A stretch of DNA of 64,000 nucleotides from JAXHTY01 sp034189225. Its GTDB lineage: Bacteria > Desulfobacterota > Desulfobacteria > Desulfobacterales > Desulfosudaceae. A model generated the notes under the pieces. The model worked only from the letters and a program-made list of their open reading frames with translations, did no database searches and was not told where the DNA came from. This document shows positions 35,445 to 44,400 of the stretch, one piece after another (positions within the stretch are counted from its first letter, which is position 1; each line of letters opens with the position of its first letter). The stretch is taken from the NCBI GenBank assembly GCA_034189225.1, contig JAXHVL010000136.1, forward strand, positions 1 to 64,000, written 5' to 3'. The translations under genes were made by a program, and so were the position numbers.

Positions 35445-36552
35445 TCGCTTTTACTTCCCATTGTTTGTACAATAATTCACTAAAGTCCCACAGACAGATA
35501 GACAGGTATGCCCTGTAGCCAATGATCTGTGCGGCGTTTTGCAGGGCCTTTTGCCCGATCGTTTCGACAAACATCGGCAATTGCGGATCACACGACTCAA
35601 AAATATGACGGGCGTTGTTGGCGGTTTCAACAAAATCGCAAAATTCTTCTGAAAGCCCGGCTTCAGCCGCAAGGCGCGACAGATAAGCAAAATCGGTCAA
35701 ACCTGATTTTGCGTGGGTATAGGTCATGTTCATCGCCCATTTGCACAATTTGCCGAAATAACCGGTGAGAACGATCTCTTCAAAGCCAAGATCAACGGCC
35801 TTTCTTAAAGCATATGCAAAAAAATCGGCAATTTGCACAAAGCAGCGTTCATTCAGTTCCCGATAAAACGCCTGGGCCAGTCGTTCACTTCTTCTGCCCG
35901 TCGAAAGCACACATCTTTTCTGGTTATCAGTGGATGCCGACTTCAGGCAGATATCGATTGTATCCTTATAGCTTTTGGCTGAAAAGGGTTTGACAATGCC
36001 GCTGGTTCCAAGGATGGATATACCGCCGACAATGCCCAGCCTGGGATTAAGGGTTTTTTGTGCAAGCTTTTTTCCATCTTTTACGGAAATAACGACATTC
36101 ACACAGAACCCTTCATCCAGGGGCAACCGCCGTCTGATTTCCTGTTCGATCATTGCACGTGGGACCGGGTTGATGGCCGGTCCGCCAACGGCGACCGGCA
36201 AACCGGGACGCGTCACCCTGCCCACACCGTCTCCCCCTTCAATTGCAATGCGTGTGACGCTACTTTTCACAATGGTCAATTGGGCGTTGACATAAGCGCC
36301 ATTGGTGATATCCGGATCGTCACCGGCGTCCTTGATCACTGTTGCTGAAACCATTTTAGCCCCACCGGGAGCATCCGCCATTCCGGAGGAATGGACCGCC
36401 ACAGACACAGTCTCTTTTGTATTCGGCAGATGCACCGATACCGTGCACAGCGACTTTTTCAAAAAAAGATCCACAGCCGCAGCAGCAGCTGCTGCTGCGC
36501 AAGTTCCAGTGGTTAAGCCATCCCTTAATTGTCGATTTTTTTTAGTGGTCAT
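35419..36552 (-). CDS. cbiD: Cobalt-precorrin-5B C1-methyltransferase
   Basis: 377 residues from ATG 36552. The family starts with LRDGLTTGTCAAAA, seen at residues 9-22; the longer frame from 36630 would add a basic stretch that is really the antisense-frame shadow of the small gene ahead. Other CbiD landmarks are GDDPDITNGA, GGDGVGRVTRPGLP and GTSGIVKPFS. Methylates C1 during ring contraction. Its start lies 10 bases inside the end of the 36-codon gene, which would couple the two. Confidence 0.92.
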   Translation of the reverse strand: MTTKKNRQLRDGLTTGTCAAAAAAAAVDLFLKKSLCTVSVHLPNTKETVSVAVHSSGMADAPGGAKMVSATVIKDAGDDPDITNGAYVNAQLTIVKSSVTRIAIEGGDGVGRVTRPGLPVAVGGPAINPVPRAMIEQEIRRRLPLDEGFCVNVVISVKDGKKLAQKTLNPRLGIVGGISILGTSGIVKPFSAKSYKDTIDICLKSASTDNQKRCVLSTGRRSERLAQAFYRELNERCFVQIADFFAYALRKAVDLGFEEIVLTGYFGKLCKWAMNMTYTHAKSGLTDFAYLSRLAAEAGLSEEFCDFVETANNARHIFESCDPQLPMFVETIGQKALQNAAQIIGYRAYLSICLWDFSELLYKQWEVKANDAGNKTL

Positions 36553-36652
36553 GATGGTGACAATGGCCTTGCGTTTCTGAAAACGCTTTCTCCGCTTCAT
36601 GCGACTTTTCCACAAACTCTCTCTGACCATCAGGAACAGGAACTGCTTTCAT
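36542..36652 (-). CDS. 36-residue His-rich small protein between cbiC and cbiD
   Basis: ATG 36652 overlaps the cbiC stop (ATGA) and follows a strong GGAGGT by six bases. The product runs from MKAVPVPDG to GHCHHHDH at its C-terminus: five His and one Cys within the last seven residues, a plausible cobalt or nickel ligand set. Its stop overlaps the cbiD start. Without it cbiD has no good ribosome site, so it may serve in coupling, in cobalt handling, or both. No family recognised. Confidence 0.55.
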   Translation of the reverse strand: MKAVPVPDGQREFVEKSHEAEKAFSETQGHCHHHDH

Positions 36653-37296
36653 TTGGTTACCTCCATCGCCATTATCGCAATCGCGTTTAGTGCTGCAACA
36701 ACGAGCGTTGAGCCGCCACGGCGGCCATCCATCAATATATAGGGAACGGCAAGACCCTTCACCATCTCCTTGGTTTCAACAACATTGACAAAGCCAACGG
36801 GCATGGCGATCAGCAGGGCCGGATAGATATTTTCTTCCTGAAGCAAGCGGACCACCTCCCACAGCGCCATGGGCGAATTGCCGATGCAGACAATCCCCTT
36901 ATCAATGGATGCCTTCAATGACCGCATGTTGTATATTGCCCTGGGTAGCTGATGTTGGCCTGCCTGATAACACACATCTTTTTCAGCAACACGGCATACA
37001 ATGCTTTCCCTTCTATATCCAGGATTAATTTTTTCAAGACGGGCCACAGAAATACCACTTTTGATCATATTGCTGTCCGATACGATGGCAGCGCCTCTTT
37101 TCAAAGCGCGGACGCCTTCCCTGACAGGCTGGTTGCAGAACTGAACCTGATCCATAATGGAAAAATCAGCAGTGGTATGAATCATGCGACGAACAACCGG
37201 CCACTCCTCTTTGTCAAACCCATGCGCCCCGGCTTCTTTGTCTATTATCGCCAGGCTTTTTTCTTCAACCTTGTCGCCGGGCATAAAATCGATCAT
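36649..37296 (-). CDS. cbiC: Cobalt-precorrin-8 methylmutase
   Basis: 215 residues from ATG 37296, ten bases after AAGGAG (a TTG at 37305 would sit directly on it). CbiC/CobH signature: VRRMIHTTADFSI with the catalytic His, then GAAIVSDSNMIKSGI and LIAMPVGFVNVVETKE. Moves the C11 methyl to C12 to give hydrogenobyrinate-type product. First gene of the operon behind riboswitch 3. Confidence 0.94.
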   Translation of the reverse strand: MIDFMPGDKVEEKSLAIIDKEAGAHGFDKEEWPVVRRMIHTTADFSIMDQVQFCNQPVREGVRALKRGAAIVSDSNMIKSGISVARLEKINPGYRRESIVCRVAEKDVCYQAGQHQLPRAIYNMRSLKASIDKGIVCIGNSPMALWEVVRLLQEENIYPALLIAMPVGFVNVVETKEMVKGLAVPYILMDGRRGGSTLVVAALNAIAIMAMEVTK

Positions 37297-37337
37297 AATC
37301 GGCAATCTCCTTGCTTTATTACACTCAAAAGGACTTC

Positions 37338-37371
37338 AAAAAAAATCCCGGATCGATTCAATCGATCCGGG
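37338..37371 (-). terminator. Intrinsic terminator of cobalamin riboswitch 3
   Basis: Same CCCGGATCGAT / ATCGATCCGGG hairpin as at 24671-24695, followed by A and eight T on the minus strand, upstream of cbiC. Confidence 0.9.
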
Positions 37372-37432
37372 ATTCCCTGATTTATCCACAGATGATCCAT
37401 GGGTACAGTACCGTTCCGGCAACCGTCCCATC

Positions 37433-37752
37433 TGTTCAGGCAGGTCTTCTGACTTTCGGATCTGTCTACTGACCGCGCCTTCCCGGTCCTGATGGCTTCG
37501 TAAAACGCCCAATAGCTGCGTTGCGCTGCATCTCTCGTCATGTCACGTACCGCCAAGTACGCTCCATTCCTCGATATGCAGCGACGCCTTGCTCTTGAAC
37601 TTTTTACTTTGCCATCAGAAGAACGCTTCGCAAAAAGTCCGTCTACCTTCTGACCAGTGGCATGCTGCGGCCTTCGTCCCCGATTACAGCGGCGGGTCCG
37701 TCCCCGAATTTCACGGGGTTCCCTGTTAGGCGCATCCTCGCGCACCCGAACC
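37433..37752 (-). promoter_or_regulatory. Cobalamin riboswitch 3 (cbiC operon), with inserted element
   Basis: Almost a duplicate of riboswitch 1 from the B12 box through the terminator; the first ~20 bases (CGGGTGCGCGAGGATGCGCC) differ. It carries the same ~170-base expansion with the 128-bp element in the variable arm. Controls the corrin-ring methylation operon. Confidence 0.9.
37490..37617. repeat. 128-bp palindromic element, copy 2 (inside riboswitch 3)
   Basis: Ends TGATGGC and GCCATCA; essentially identical to copy 1. Flanked on the aptamer side by TCAGAAG...CTTCTGA arms that extend the stem. Confidence 0.85.
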
Positions 37753-37760
37753 AGGTTACG

Positions 37761-37789
37761 AGAATATACAATTAAACCGCTGCTGTCAA
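37761..37789 (-). promoter_or_regulatory. Sigma70-like promoter for the cbiC operon
   Basis: Minus strand TTGACA (37789-37784), 17-base spacer, TATTCT (37766-37761), just upstream of riboswitch 3. Confidence 0.6.
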
Positions 37790-37797
37790 GGGTCGAT

Positions 37798-37821
37798 AAT
37801 GTAAAGTTTTATATTTACATT
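37798..37821. promoter_or_regulatory. Perfect palindromic operator upstream of lexA-like gene
   Basis: AATGTAAA and TTTACATT, eight-base spacer GTTTTATA. It abuts the plus-strand -35 box and lies 9 bases from the minus-strand -35 box of the cbiC promoter, so a bound repressor could affect both. Probably the self-operator of the LexA-like protein. Confidence 0.6.
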
Positions 37822-37848
37822 GACATTGACATTATGGCAGGTTATGGT
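37820..37848 (+). promoter_or_regulatory. Promoter of the lexA-like gene
   Basis: TTGACA (37820-37825), 17 bases, TATGGT (37843-37848). A second TTGACA follows the first immediately as a direct repeat. About 45 bases to the start codon. Confidence 0.5.
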
Positions 37849-37894
37849 AAGAAAAACAATACAGAAACTCCCGGAAAAACCAGACGGAGGCCTC

Positions 37895-38527
37895 ATGAGA
37901 GAAGCGCTCACACCCAGACAGCGCCAGGTACTTGACCATTTTCAAAAACAGATCGCTGAAAACGGAAAGCCGCCCAGCCTTCGGCAGGCCGCAGCCGCCC
38001 TGTCGGTGAGCCACGCGGCCGTTGCCCAGGCGCTCAAGCTTCTTGAAGACAAGGGGTATATCACCCGGCAGGGGCGCTACAGCCGCAAGGTCCATGTGCT
38101 GAATCCGGTAAACCAAACAGCGGGCATTCACCGCTGGCGTGAAATCCCGGTTGTCGGTCATATTACCGCTGGACTGCCCATGCATGCACAGCAGCAATGG
38201 GAGGGCACCCTTGTTCTGGACAGGCAGGTCTTTCGCGGCAGCAACCTTTTCGCGTTGCGCGTTCAGGGCGATTCAATGAAAGACGCCGCCATCCTGGACG
38301 GTGACCTGGCCATCTGCGAGCCCCGGCAATATGCCGAAAACGGCGAAATTGTCGTGGCCCTGATCAACGGGGAGGAGGCAACGGTCAAACGGTTTTTTCT
38401 TCACAGCGACCACATCGAGCTGAGACCGGAAAACCCTGACTACACGCCGCTTCAACTGGGGTTTGCAGAGGTGCTGATTCAGGGGAAAGTCATCGGTATT
38501 CACCGGGACCGGAAGGGCATTACATGA
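37895..38527 (+). CDS. lexA: LexA-like SOS repressor
   Basis: 210 residues from ATG 37895 with GGAGG five bases upstream; the earlier ATG at 37820 lies in the promoter. N-terminal winged helix (1-65, LTPRQRQVLDHF, PSLRQAAAALSVSHAAVAQALKLL), then the S24 protease domain with the Ala92-Gly93 self-cleavage bond, Ser127 (QGDSMKDAAI) and Lys165 (ATVKRFF), all intact. Recognition-helix residues differ from the common LexA type, in keeping with a different operator. First gene of a mutasome-type locus, so likely a second or lineage-specific LexA controlling imuB/dnaE2. Confidence 0.9.
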   Translation: MREALTPRQRQVLDHFQKQIAENGKPPSLRQAAAALSVSHAAVAQALKLLEDKGYITRQGRYSRKVHVLNPVNQTAGIHRWREIPVVGHITAGLPMHAQQQWEGTLVLDRQVFRGSNLFALRVQGDSMKDAAILDGDLAICEPRQYAENGEIVVALINGEEATVKRFFLHSDHIELRPENPDYTPLQLGFAEVLIQGKVIGIHRDRKGIT

Positions 38528-39339
38528 CCGTGCATCACCCCCGCATTTTAACCGGTACCTGCGGGTATTCCTATCCGGAATGGAAAGAGGCGGGCTTCTA
38601 TTGCCCGGACACGCCTGCCGCGGGCATGCTGGCGGCATATGCCGGGCAGTTTCCGGTGACCGAACTGAACTATACCTGGTACCAGATGCCCAAGGCCGCG
38701 GCAATGGAGCGGATGCGCCATAAGGTGCCCGACACCTTTCTGTTTTCCGCCAAACTGACACGGAAGCTGACCCACGAGGTGGCGCCGGGGCAATGGCGGC
38801 GGGAGGCCGCTCTGTACAGGGAAGGCGTTTCCCCGCTGGTGCAGGCGGGCCAGCTGGCAGCCGTTGTGGTGCAATTCCCGCCTTCTTTCAGGCGGACGCC
38901 GGACAACCGGCACTACCTGGCCGCCCTTCTGGACGAGATGGGGGACCTGCCCCTTGCCGTGGAATTCCGGCATGCCTCATGGGCAACCGAAAAGGTGTAT
39001 GACGCCTTTGCCGGCAGAAAGGTCACCCTGGTGACGGTGGATGTGCCGGACCTGCCGTGGCTCTATCCGTGGGTGGATATCGTGACCAATCCGGAGATGT
39101 TTTATGTCCGCTTTCATGGCAGAAACGCCAGAGGCTGGGGCTCCGGGAACATGCAGCACCAGTTTGACTATGATTACACGGATGCCGAGCTTGCGGCCTG
39201 GGCGGACGAAAAAATCCCCCGAATGGCGGAGCAGGCCAGAGCCGGGTTTCTGTTTTTCAACAACCATGTCCGGGCCCAGGCCCCGAAAAACGCCGCCCGC
39301 TTAACCCGGATGCTGATCCGCCAGGGGCTGGTAAGGTGA
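38524..39339 (+). CDS. DUF72 family protein (YecE-like)
   Basis: 271 residues, start overlapping the lexA stop (ATGA). TIM-barrel DUF72 signature: GTCGYSYPEW at the start, ELNYTWYQMP, FSAKLTRKLTH, and late YVRFHGRN with FFNNHVRAQAPKNA. The function of DUF72 is not known; structures resemble nucleases or aldolase-like barrels. Strict coupling to lexA in a DNA-damage locus is worth noting and points to an SOS-linked role. Confidence 0.88.
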   Translation: MTVHHPRILTGTCGYSYPEWKEAGFYCPDTPAAGMLAAYAGQFPVTELNYTWYQMPKAAAMERMRHKVPDTFLFSAKLTRKLTHEVAPGQWRREAALYREGVSPLVQAGQLAAVVVQFPPSFRRTPDNRHYLAALLDEMGDLPLAVEFRHASWATEKVYDAFAGRKVTLVTVDVPDLPWLYPWVDIVTNPEMFYVRFHGRNARGWGSGNMQHQFDYDYTDAELAAWADEKIPRMAEQARAGFLFFNNHVRAQAPKNAARLTRMLIRQGLVR

Positions 39340-39343
39340 AAAA

Positions 39344-39409
39344 CCGCCCCAAAGAGGTCGGCTTTGGTTACCCTTATAAGGGGATTGTTTATAGGCCTCG
39401 TACGTGACC
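39344..39409. repeat. Twin-hairpin element after DUF72 gene
   Basis: CCGCCCC...GAGGTCGG hairpin, CTTTGGTTA, then CCCTTATAAGGGG hairpin and TTGTTTATAGG, starting 5 bases after the stop codon. Sister copies at 21642-21709 and 61589-61640. Confidence 0.55.
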
Positions 39410-39452
39410 ATATAAAGTTCGAAATACGAAGGCACATAGTGCTTGCACTCAT

Positions 39453-39640
39453 CCTTCGTGTTCTTCGTGAACTTCGTGGTTCATTTGATTTGATGTTTAT
39501 TACCACGAAGCGCACGAAGGGCACGAAGACATATGCATCGAATAGATATCCCGAAACACGCCGATATCTGCTTTGATCATTGAAACATTTGGTATTCGAA
39601 TTTGTTTCGGGTTTCGAAATTCGAATTTCATGCTTAAAAC
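39453..39640. repeat. CACGAAG nonamer palindrome followed by TTTGATCATTG repeat
   Basis: 39453-39528 is an inverted pair of nonamer runs (CTTCGTGAACTTCGTGGT / ACCACGAAGCGCACGAAG). 39570-39640 is the A/T-rich unit CATTTGGTATTCGAATTTG. The same two units occur in the same order at 61651-61822. The gap 39340-39757 holds no gene. Confidence 0.65.
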
Positions 39641-39757
39641 CATTACTGACCTGGCCCCGAAGGCCAGTCTTTTTCAGTTAAAGTAAGGCCAGCGAACCAA
39701 GCTTTGGTTTACCCCGAAAGGGAGTGAGGCCAAATCATAACCGGGAGCACAATCAAC

Positions 39758-40960
39758 ATGCAGCATCACAGGGAACGATCGGTGATCCACATCAATGTGG
39801 CCAATTTCGCGGTGGCCGTGGAAAGACGGCTGGATGCGCGGCTCAGGGACCGGCCGGTATTGATCGCCCCGGCCGGGGCCCCGCGAACGCCCGTATACGA
39901 CATGAGCCAGGAAGCCTTTCAGTCGGGCATACGTAAAGGCATGCCGGTGGCAAGCGCCATCAAGCGCTGCCGGGCGTGTCAATTGGTCCCCCTTCACCCG
40001 GCCCGGTACGAACTGGCAATGAAAACCATTATCAAATATGCCCGAAAATACACCCCGGCCATTGAACACGGAGACGGGGACGGCCACCTGTTTCTGGATG
40101 TGACCGGGACCAGCCGGCTTTTCGGGCCGCCGCCGGATGTGGCATGGCGCCTGGAAAAACAGGTCAAAAAAGATCTGGGCATGGCGCCGGTGTGGTCGGT
40201 TGCGCCCAACAAGCTGGTTGCCAAGGTGGCCACCCGCCTGGTCAAGCCAGTGGGCGAGTATATTGTCTGGCCCGGCGAAGAAGCGCCCCTGCTCGAGCCC
40301 TTACCCATGCACCTTATTCCCGGCATTGAAAAAACCGATCTCGTGGAACTTTCCCAATATCATATTTCCCGGGTGCATCAATTAAGGGGTTGGACCATGG
40401 AACAGCTTCAGGTGCCTTTCGGGGCCAGGGCAAAATTTCTGTTCGAGGTCATTCGGGGCATCGATCCGTCCCCAATAACGCCCGGCAAAAAAAAGATGCC
40501 GGCCATTGCCATGGATCACGAATTTTCTGAAGACACAAACAATCGCCATGCAATGGAACAGGTTCTTTACGGACTCACTGAAAAGGGGGGAAAACAGCTT
40601 CGGGCCCAAAGACGGTTTGCAAAAATCGCGGGGGTTGTGATCGACTATTCAGACGGGCGGCGGTGCGCACGGCAGATATCCATCGACCCGGCCACGGCAA
40701 ATGACCCGGCCCTGTTTGCACCGGCACGCAAAGCGCTCCGGCTCGCACTCACCCGGAGGGTCCGCGTAAAGCATATCCGGCTTGTTTTGAGAAAACTGGT
40801 TTCCCCCCCGGTTCAGCTGACGCTTTTTGACAACGACCGCCAGGAACAGCAGACCCGCCTCTGCGACGCCATGGACAGGGTCCGGCTGCGGTTCGGGGAC
40901 GACGCCGTCTACCCCGGCCGCATGGCCTCCCCGCAATTGCAAGAAATATTTTACGCATGA
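39758..40960 (+). CDS. imuB: ImuB-like Y-family polymerase homolog, catalytic residues lost
   Basis: 400 residues. Y-family palm, finger and little-finger regions are recognisable (RKGMPVASAIKRC, SVAPNKLVAKVATRLVKP, LIPGIEKTDLVEL). The first catalytic Asp is Asn13 (HINVANF instead of HIDMDAF), and the Asp-Glu pair is replaced by Gly-His (GDGHLFLDVTG). Near the C-terminus QLTLF is a clamp-binding motif. This is the ImuB pattern: an inactive scaffold that brings DnaE2 to the sliding clamp. No imuA is present. Start ATG 39758 in a repeat-rich leader without a clear ribosome site. Confidence 0.85.
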   Translation: MQHHRERSVIHINVANFAVAVERRLDARLRDRPVLIAPAGAPRTPVYDMSQEAFQSGIRKGMPVASAIKRCRACQLVPLHPARYELAMKTIIKYARKYTPAIEHGDGDGHLFLDVTGTSRLFGPPPDVAWRLEKQVKKDLGMAPVWSVAPNKLVAKVATRLVKPVGEYIVWPGEEAPLLEPLPMHLIPGIEKTDLVELSQYHISRVHQLRGWTMEQLQVPFGARAKFLFEVIRGIDPSPITPGKKKMPAIAMDHEFSEDTNNRHAMEQVLYGLTEKGGKQLRAQRRFAKIAGVVIDYSDGRRCARQISIDPATANDPALFAPARKALRLALTRRVRVKHIRLVLRKLVSPPVQLTLFDNDRQEQQTRLCDAMDRVRLRFGDDAVYPGRMASPQLQEIFYA

Positions 40961-41412
40961 TGCCATGCCAAAACAGCATCACCGGTTCCCACGCAGGAGA
41001 GGCTGTGTCGCAATATGCCATTCCGGCCAATGCAGCGAAGGAACTTCTGGCGGTCTAAAGACCGCCGCTACACCGGCTGTGACAATTGTCCCATATTTTG
41101 GTAAACACCACAGCCTGTGTAGCGGAAGCCTTCAGGCTTCCGCAAAAGCCGAACATAGATATCTTTTTCATACTTTTCTTTGGGCGAGCAAAGAAAAGTA
41201 TGAAAGAAAAATGGGTCGTTTAGCACAATAGGGATAAAAAAGCCAATCCTCGCATACGTTACTTTCTGCTATCTGTTTTGGTCATTGGAGCATTTGATAT
41301 TCGGATTTGTTTCGAATTTCTAATTTCAAATTTCGTGCTTTGCTCCTTACCGGCATAGCCTTTTATCGTTGACCTGGCCCAGAGGACCAGGTTTTATTGA
41401 CTGAATAAAATT
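40961..41412. repeat. Repeat-filled gap between imuB and dnaE2
   Basis: No gene. In order: a partial GGTTCCCACGCAGGAG unit (40982), the CTACACCGGCTG family (41046-41143), a 16-bp perfect hairpin TTTCATACTTTTCTTT with loop GGGCGAGC (41166-41205), the CATTTGATATTCGGATTTG unit (41275-41340), and an ACCTGG/CCAGGT hairpin with T-run (41372-41396) ending 16 bases before dnaE2. Confidence 0.75.
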
Positions 41413-44400
41413 ATGATCCCCCTCACCATTCGATCCCATTATTCCCTCATGTGGGGCACCGCCGCCGTCAGGGAGATATGCAATGCGGCCAGGCGCCTGG
41501 GATACCGCCGGCTGGCCCTGACCGATACGGACAATCTGTACGGGCTTCGGCATTTCATTCAGGCCTGCAAAGAAAATGATATCACGCCCGTGATCGGGGC
41601 GGAACTGACCGATCCCCGCACCCCGGACCGGGCAGTGCTTCTTGTGAAAAACAGCGAGGGGTATAAGAACCTTTGCCGGGTGATCACGGCGCGGCATCTT
41701 GACCCGGACTTTCACCTGGGCGACAGTGTTGCCGGCCACGGGGACGGCCTGGCCGTGCTGGCCGCAACCCCCCGCCACCTGCCGCAATGGCATGAAGCTG
41801 GCATCGATGTCCATGCGGCCATCCCCCGGAAACCGGGACCGCAATCGCGCCGGCTTTGCCGGGCCGCCGGAGAACTGAACATTCCCCTTGTGGCCACACC
41901 CGGCAGTTTTTTTCTGGCGCCCGGGGATATCGAAACGCACCGACTGCTTCGGGCCATTGACCTGAACACCACCATAGACCGGCTCGGGCCGGCGGAGACC
42001 GCCCCAGCAGATGCCTGGCTGGCATCCGCCCGGACCTATCAGGACCGTTTTCACCTGTGCCCGGAGGCGGTTGCCAATACCCACCGGCTTTCTGAAACCC
42101 TGGCATTTACCGGCCCGGATTTCGGCCTTGTCATGCCGCCATGGCAGGGGGAAGGCCGTCTGAATGCCGAAGCCGCGCTGCGGAAAGCGGCTTACCGGGG
42201 TGCCCGCCAACGATACGGCCACGACCTTCCCCCGGCCGTGGCAGACCGGCTTGACCATGAACTGAATATCATCAATGCCATGGGGTTTGCCGCCTATTTT
42301 CTCGTGGTGCAGGACATCGTGCGCCTGAGCCCCCGGATCTGCGGCAGGGGATCGGGGGCCGCCTCCCTTGTGGCCTATTGCCTTTATATCACCAATGTGT
42401 GCCCGGTAAAGCACAACCTCTATTTTGAACGCTTTTTAAATCCCGGCAGAAAAGACCCGCCGGACATTGACGTGGATTTTGCATGGGACGAGCGGGACGA
42501 TGTCCTGGCGGCCGTATTTGAAAGATACCCCGGCCATTGCGCCATGATGTGCAATCATGTACTGGTTCAGCCCCGGCTCGCCGTGCGCGAAGTTGCCAGG
42601 GTTTACGGGCTCACGGAAGCGGAAATCAGCAGGGTCACCCGAAAGATGCCCTGGTTCTGGCGAAAGGAAACGGCCGGCCCTGATATCCTTCGTGAACTGT
42701 CAAAGCGGCCCGAATCCAGGGACCTTGACCTGCCCGCGCCCTGGCCGGACATCATGGCCGCGGCCCGGAACATATGCGGTGCGCCCCGGTATCTCTCGGT
42801 TCACCCGGGAGGCATCGTGATCACCCCCAACCCTGTTCATGAATATGTGCCGGTTGAACGGGCGGCCAAGGGGGTGCGGATTATTCAGTGGGAAAAGGAC
42901 CAGGCGGAAGATGCAGGACTTGTAAAAATAGATCTTCTCGGCAACCGGAGCCTGGGCGTTATCCGGGACGCCGTCTGCAATCTCAAGGCAAACGGCCACC
43001 ACCTGGATGAAGCCGCATGGGCGCCCGAAGAAGACCGGCGGACACAGACGGCCCTGGCCCGGGGCAACACCATGGGGTGCTTTTATATTGAAAGCCCTGC
43101 CACACGGCTGCTGCAGCAGAAATCCGGAACCGGCGATTTTGCACACCTTGTCATTCACAGCAGCATTATCCGGCCGGCGGCAAACGACTATATCCAGGAA
43201 TACCTGAAACGGCTGCACGGGGCGCCATGGGACCCCATACACCCGCTGCTCGCCGGCGTTCTTGACGAAACCTTCGGCATCATGGTGTATCAGGAAGATG
43301 TATCCCGGGCTGCCGTGGCCGTTGCGGGATTTTCCCACGCCGATGCCGACGGCCTTCGGAAGGTCATGTCCAAAAAGGACAAAGCACATATATTGAACGA
43401 TTTTCATGAACGGTTTGTGCAGGGCGCTCGAAAAAAGCACATCCCTGAAGCAAAAATCAGCGAGATATGGGAAATGATGATGAGCTTCAGCGGATACTCC
43501 TTTTGCAAGCCCCACAGCGCGTCCTATGCGAAGGTATCCTTTCAGGCGGCCTGGCTAAAGGTCCATTATCCCGCAGAGTTCATGGCGGCGGTGATCAGCA
43601 ACCAGGGCGGGTTTTACAGCACCTTTGCCTATGTGTCCGAAGCCATGCGCGCCGGGATCTCAGTCCTGCCGCCGGATGTAAACAGGAGCGGGATCAAGTG
43701 GCAGGGCAAGGCGCAATATATCCGGGTGGGGTTTTTATCCATCAGGGGATTGTCCTGCCGGACAATGGAAAAAACCATTGCCCAACGGAAAAAGAAAGAA
43801 TTTACCGGCGTAACAGATTACCTGGAACGCGTAAGACCGGGAACCTCCGAAACCCGAGCCCTTATCCAGTGCGGCGCATTTGACGCCTTACACCCAGGTG
43901 TGTCAAGAACCATGATCATGTGGGAATTGGCCCACCACGATAAAGCACGGCAGCCGGATGCTTCCGAGCCGCTCCTGTTTGCCATGCCCCCTTCTCCGCT
44001 AGTGCCGCCGCCGGAGATGAGCGAAGACCCTCTCAAAAGGCGCAGGCAGGAATTCCAGGTGCTGGGGTTCTTGTGTGACAGTCACCCCATGACATTATAC
44101 AGGGAGACCCTGGAAACAAAACAGGTGGTAAAGGCAAGCCATATGCGCCGGCATGCGGGTCAACACATCTGCATGGCCGGCTGGCTCATCACCGGAAAGG
44201 TGGTCAGAACAAAGCACGGCGACCCCATGGAGTTTCTCACGTTTGAAGACGAAACCGACAGCTTTGAAACCACCTTCTTCCCAGGCGTCTATACCCGGTT
44301 CTGCCATATGATCGACAAGGGCCGGCCCTACCTGCTTCAGGGAACAGTTGACGAAAACTGGGGCGCGGTCACCCTGACCGTCCAGAACGTGGCGGCATTG

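Noticed and set aside
36553..36630. Upstream start for cbiD giving 403 residues
   Set aside because: Adds a basic stretch with no family similarity and lies out of frame over the 36-codon gene, which has its own strong ribosome site.
37293..37745. 150-codon minus-strand frame at riboswitch 3
   Set aside because: Same riboswitch and insert sequence as above read as protein; non-coding RNA explains it better.
39453..39528. CRISPR-like array
   Set aside because: The CACGAAG units are 9-base inverted repeats without spacers; no array of regularly spaced direct repeats and no cas genes anywhere in the window.
41347..42414. Minus-strand frame of 355 codons opposite the start of dnaE2
   Set aside because: Antisense shadow; dnaE2 motifs are unambiguous on the plus strand.
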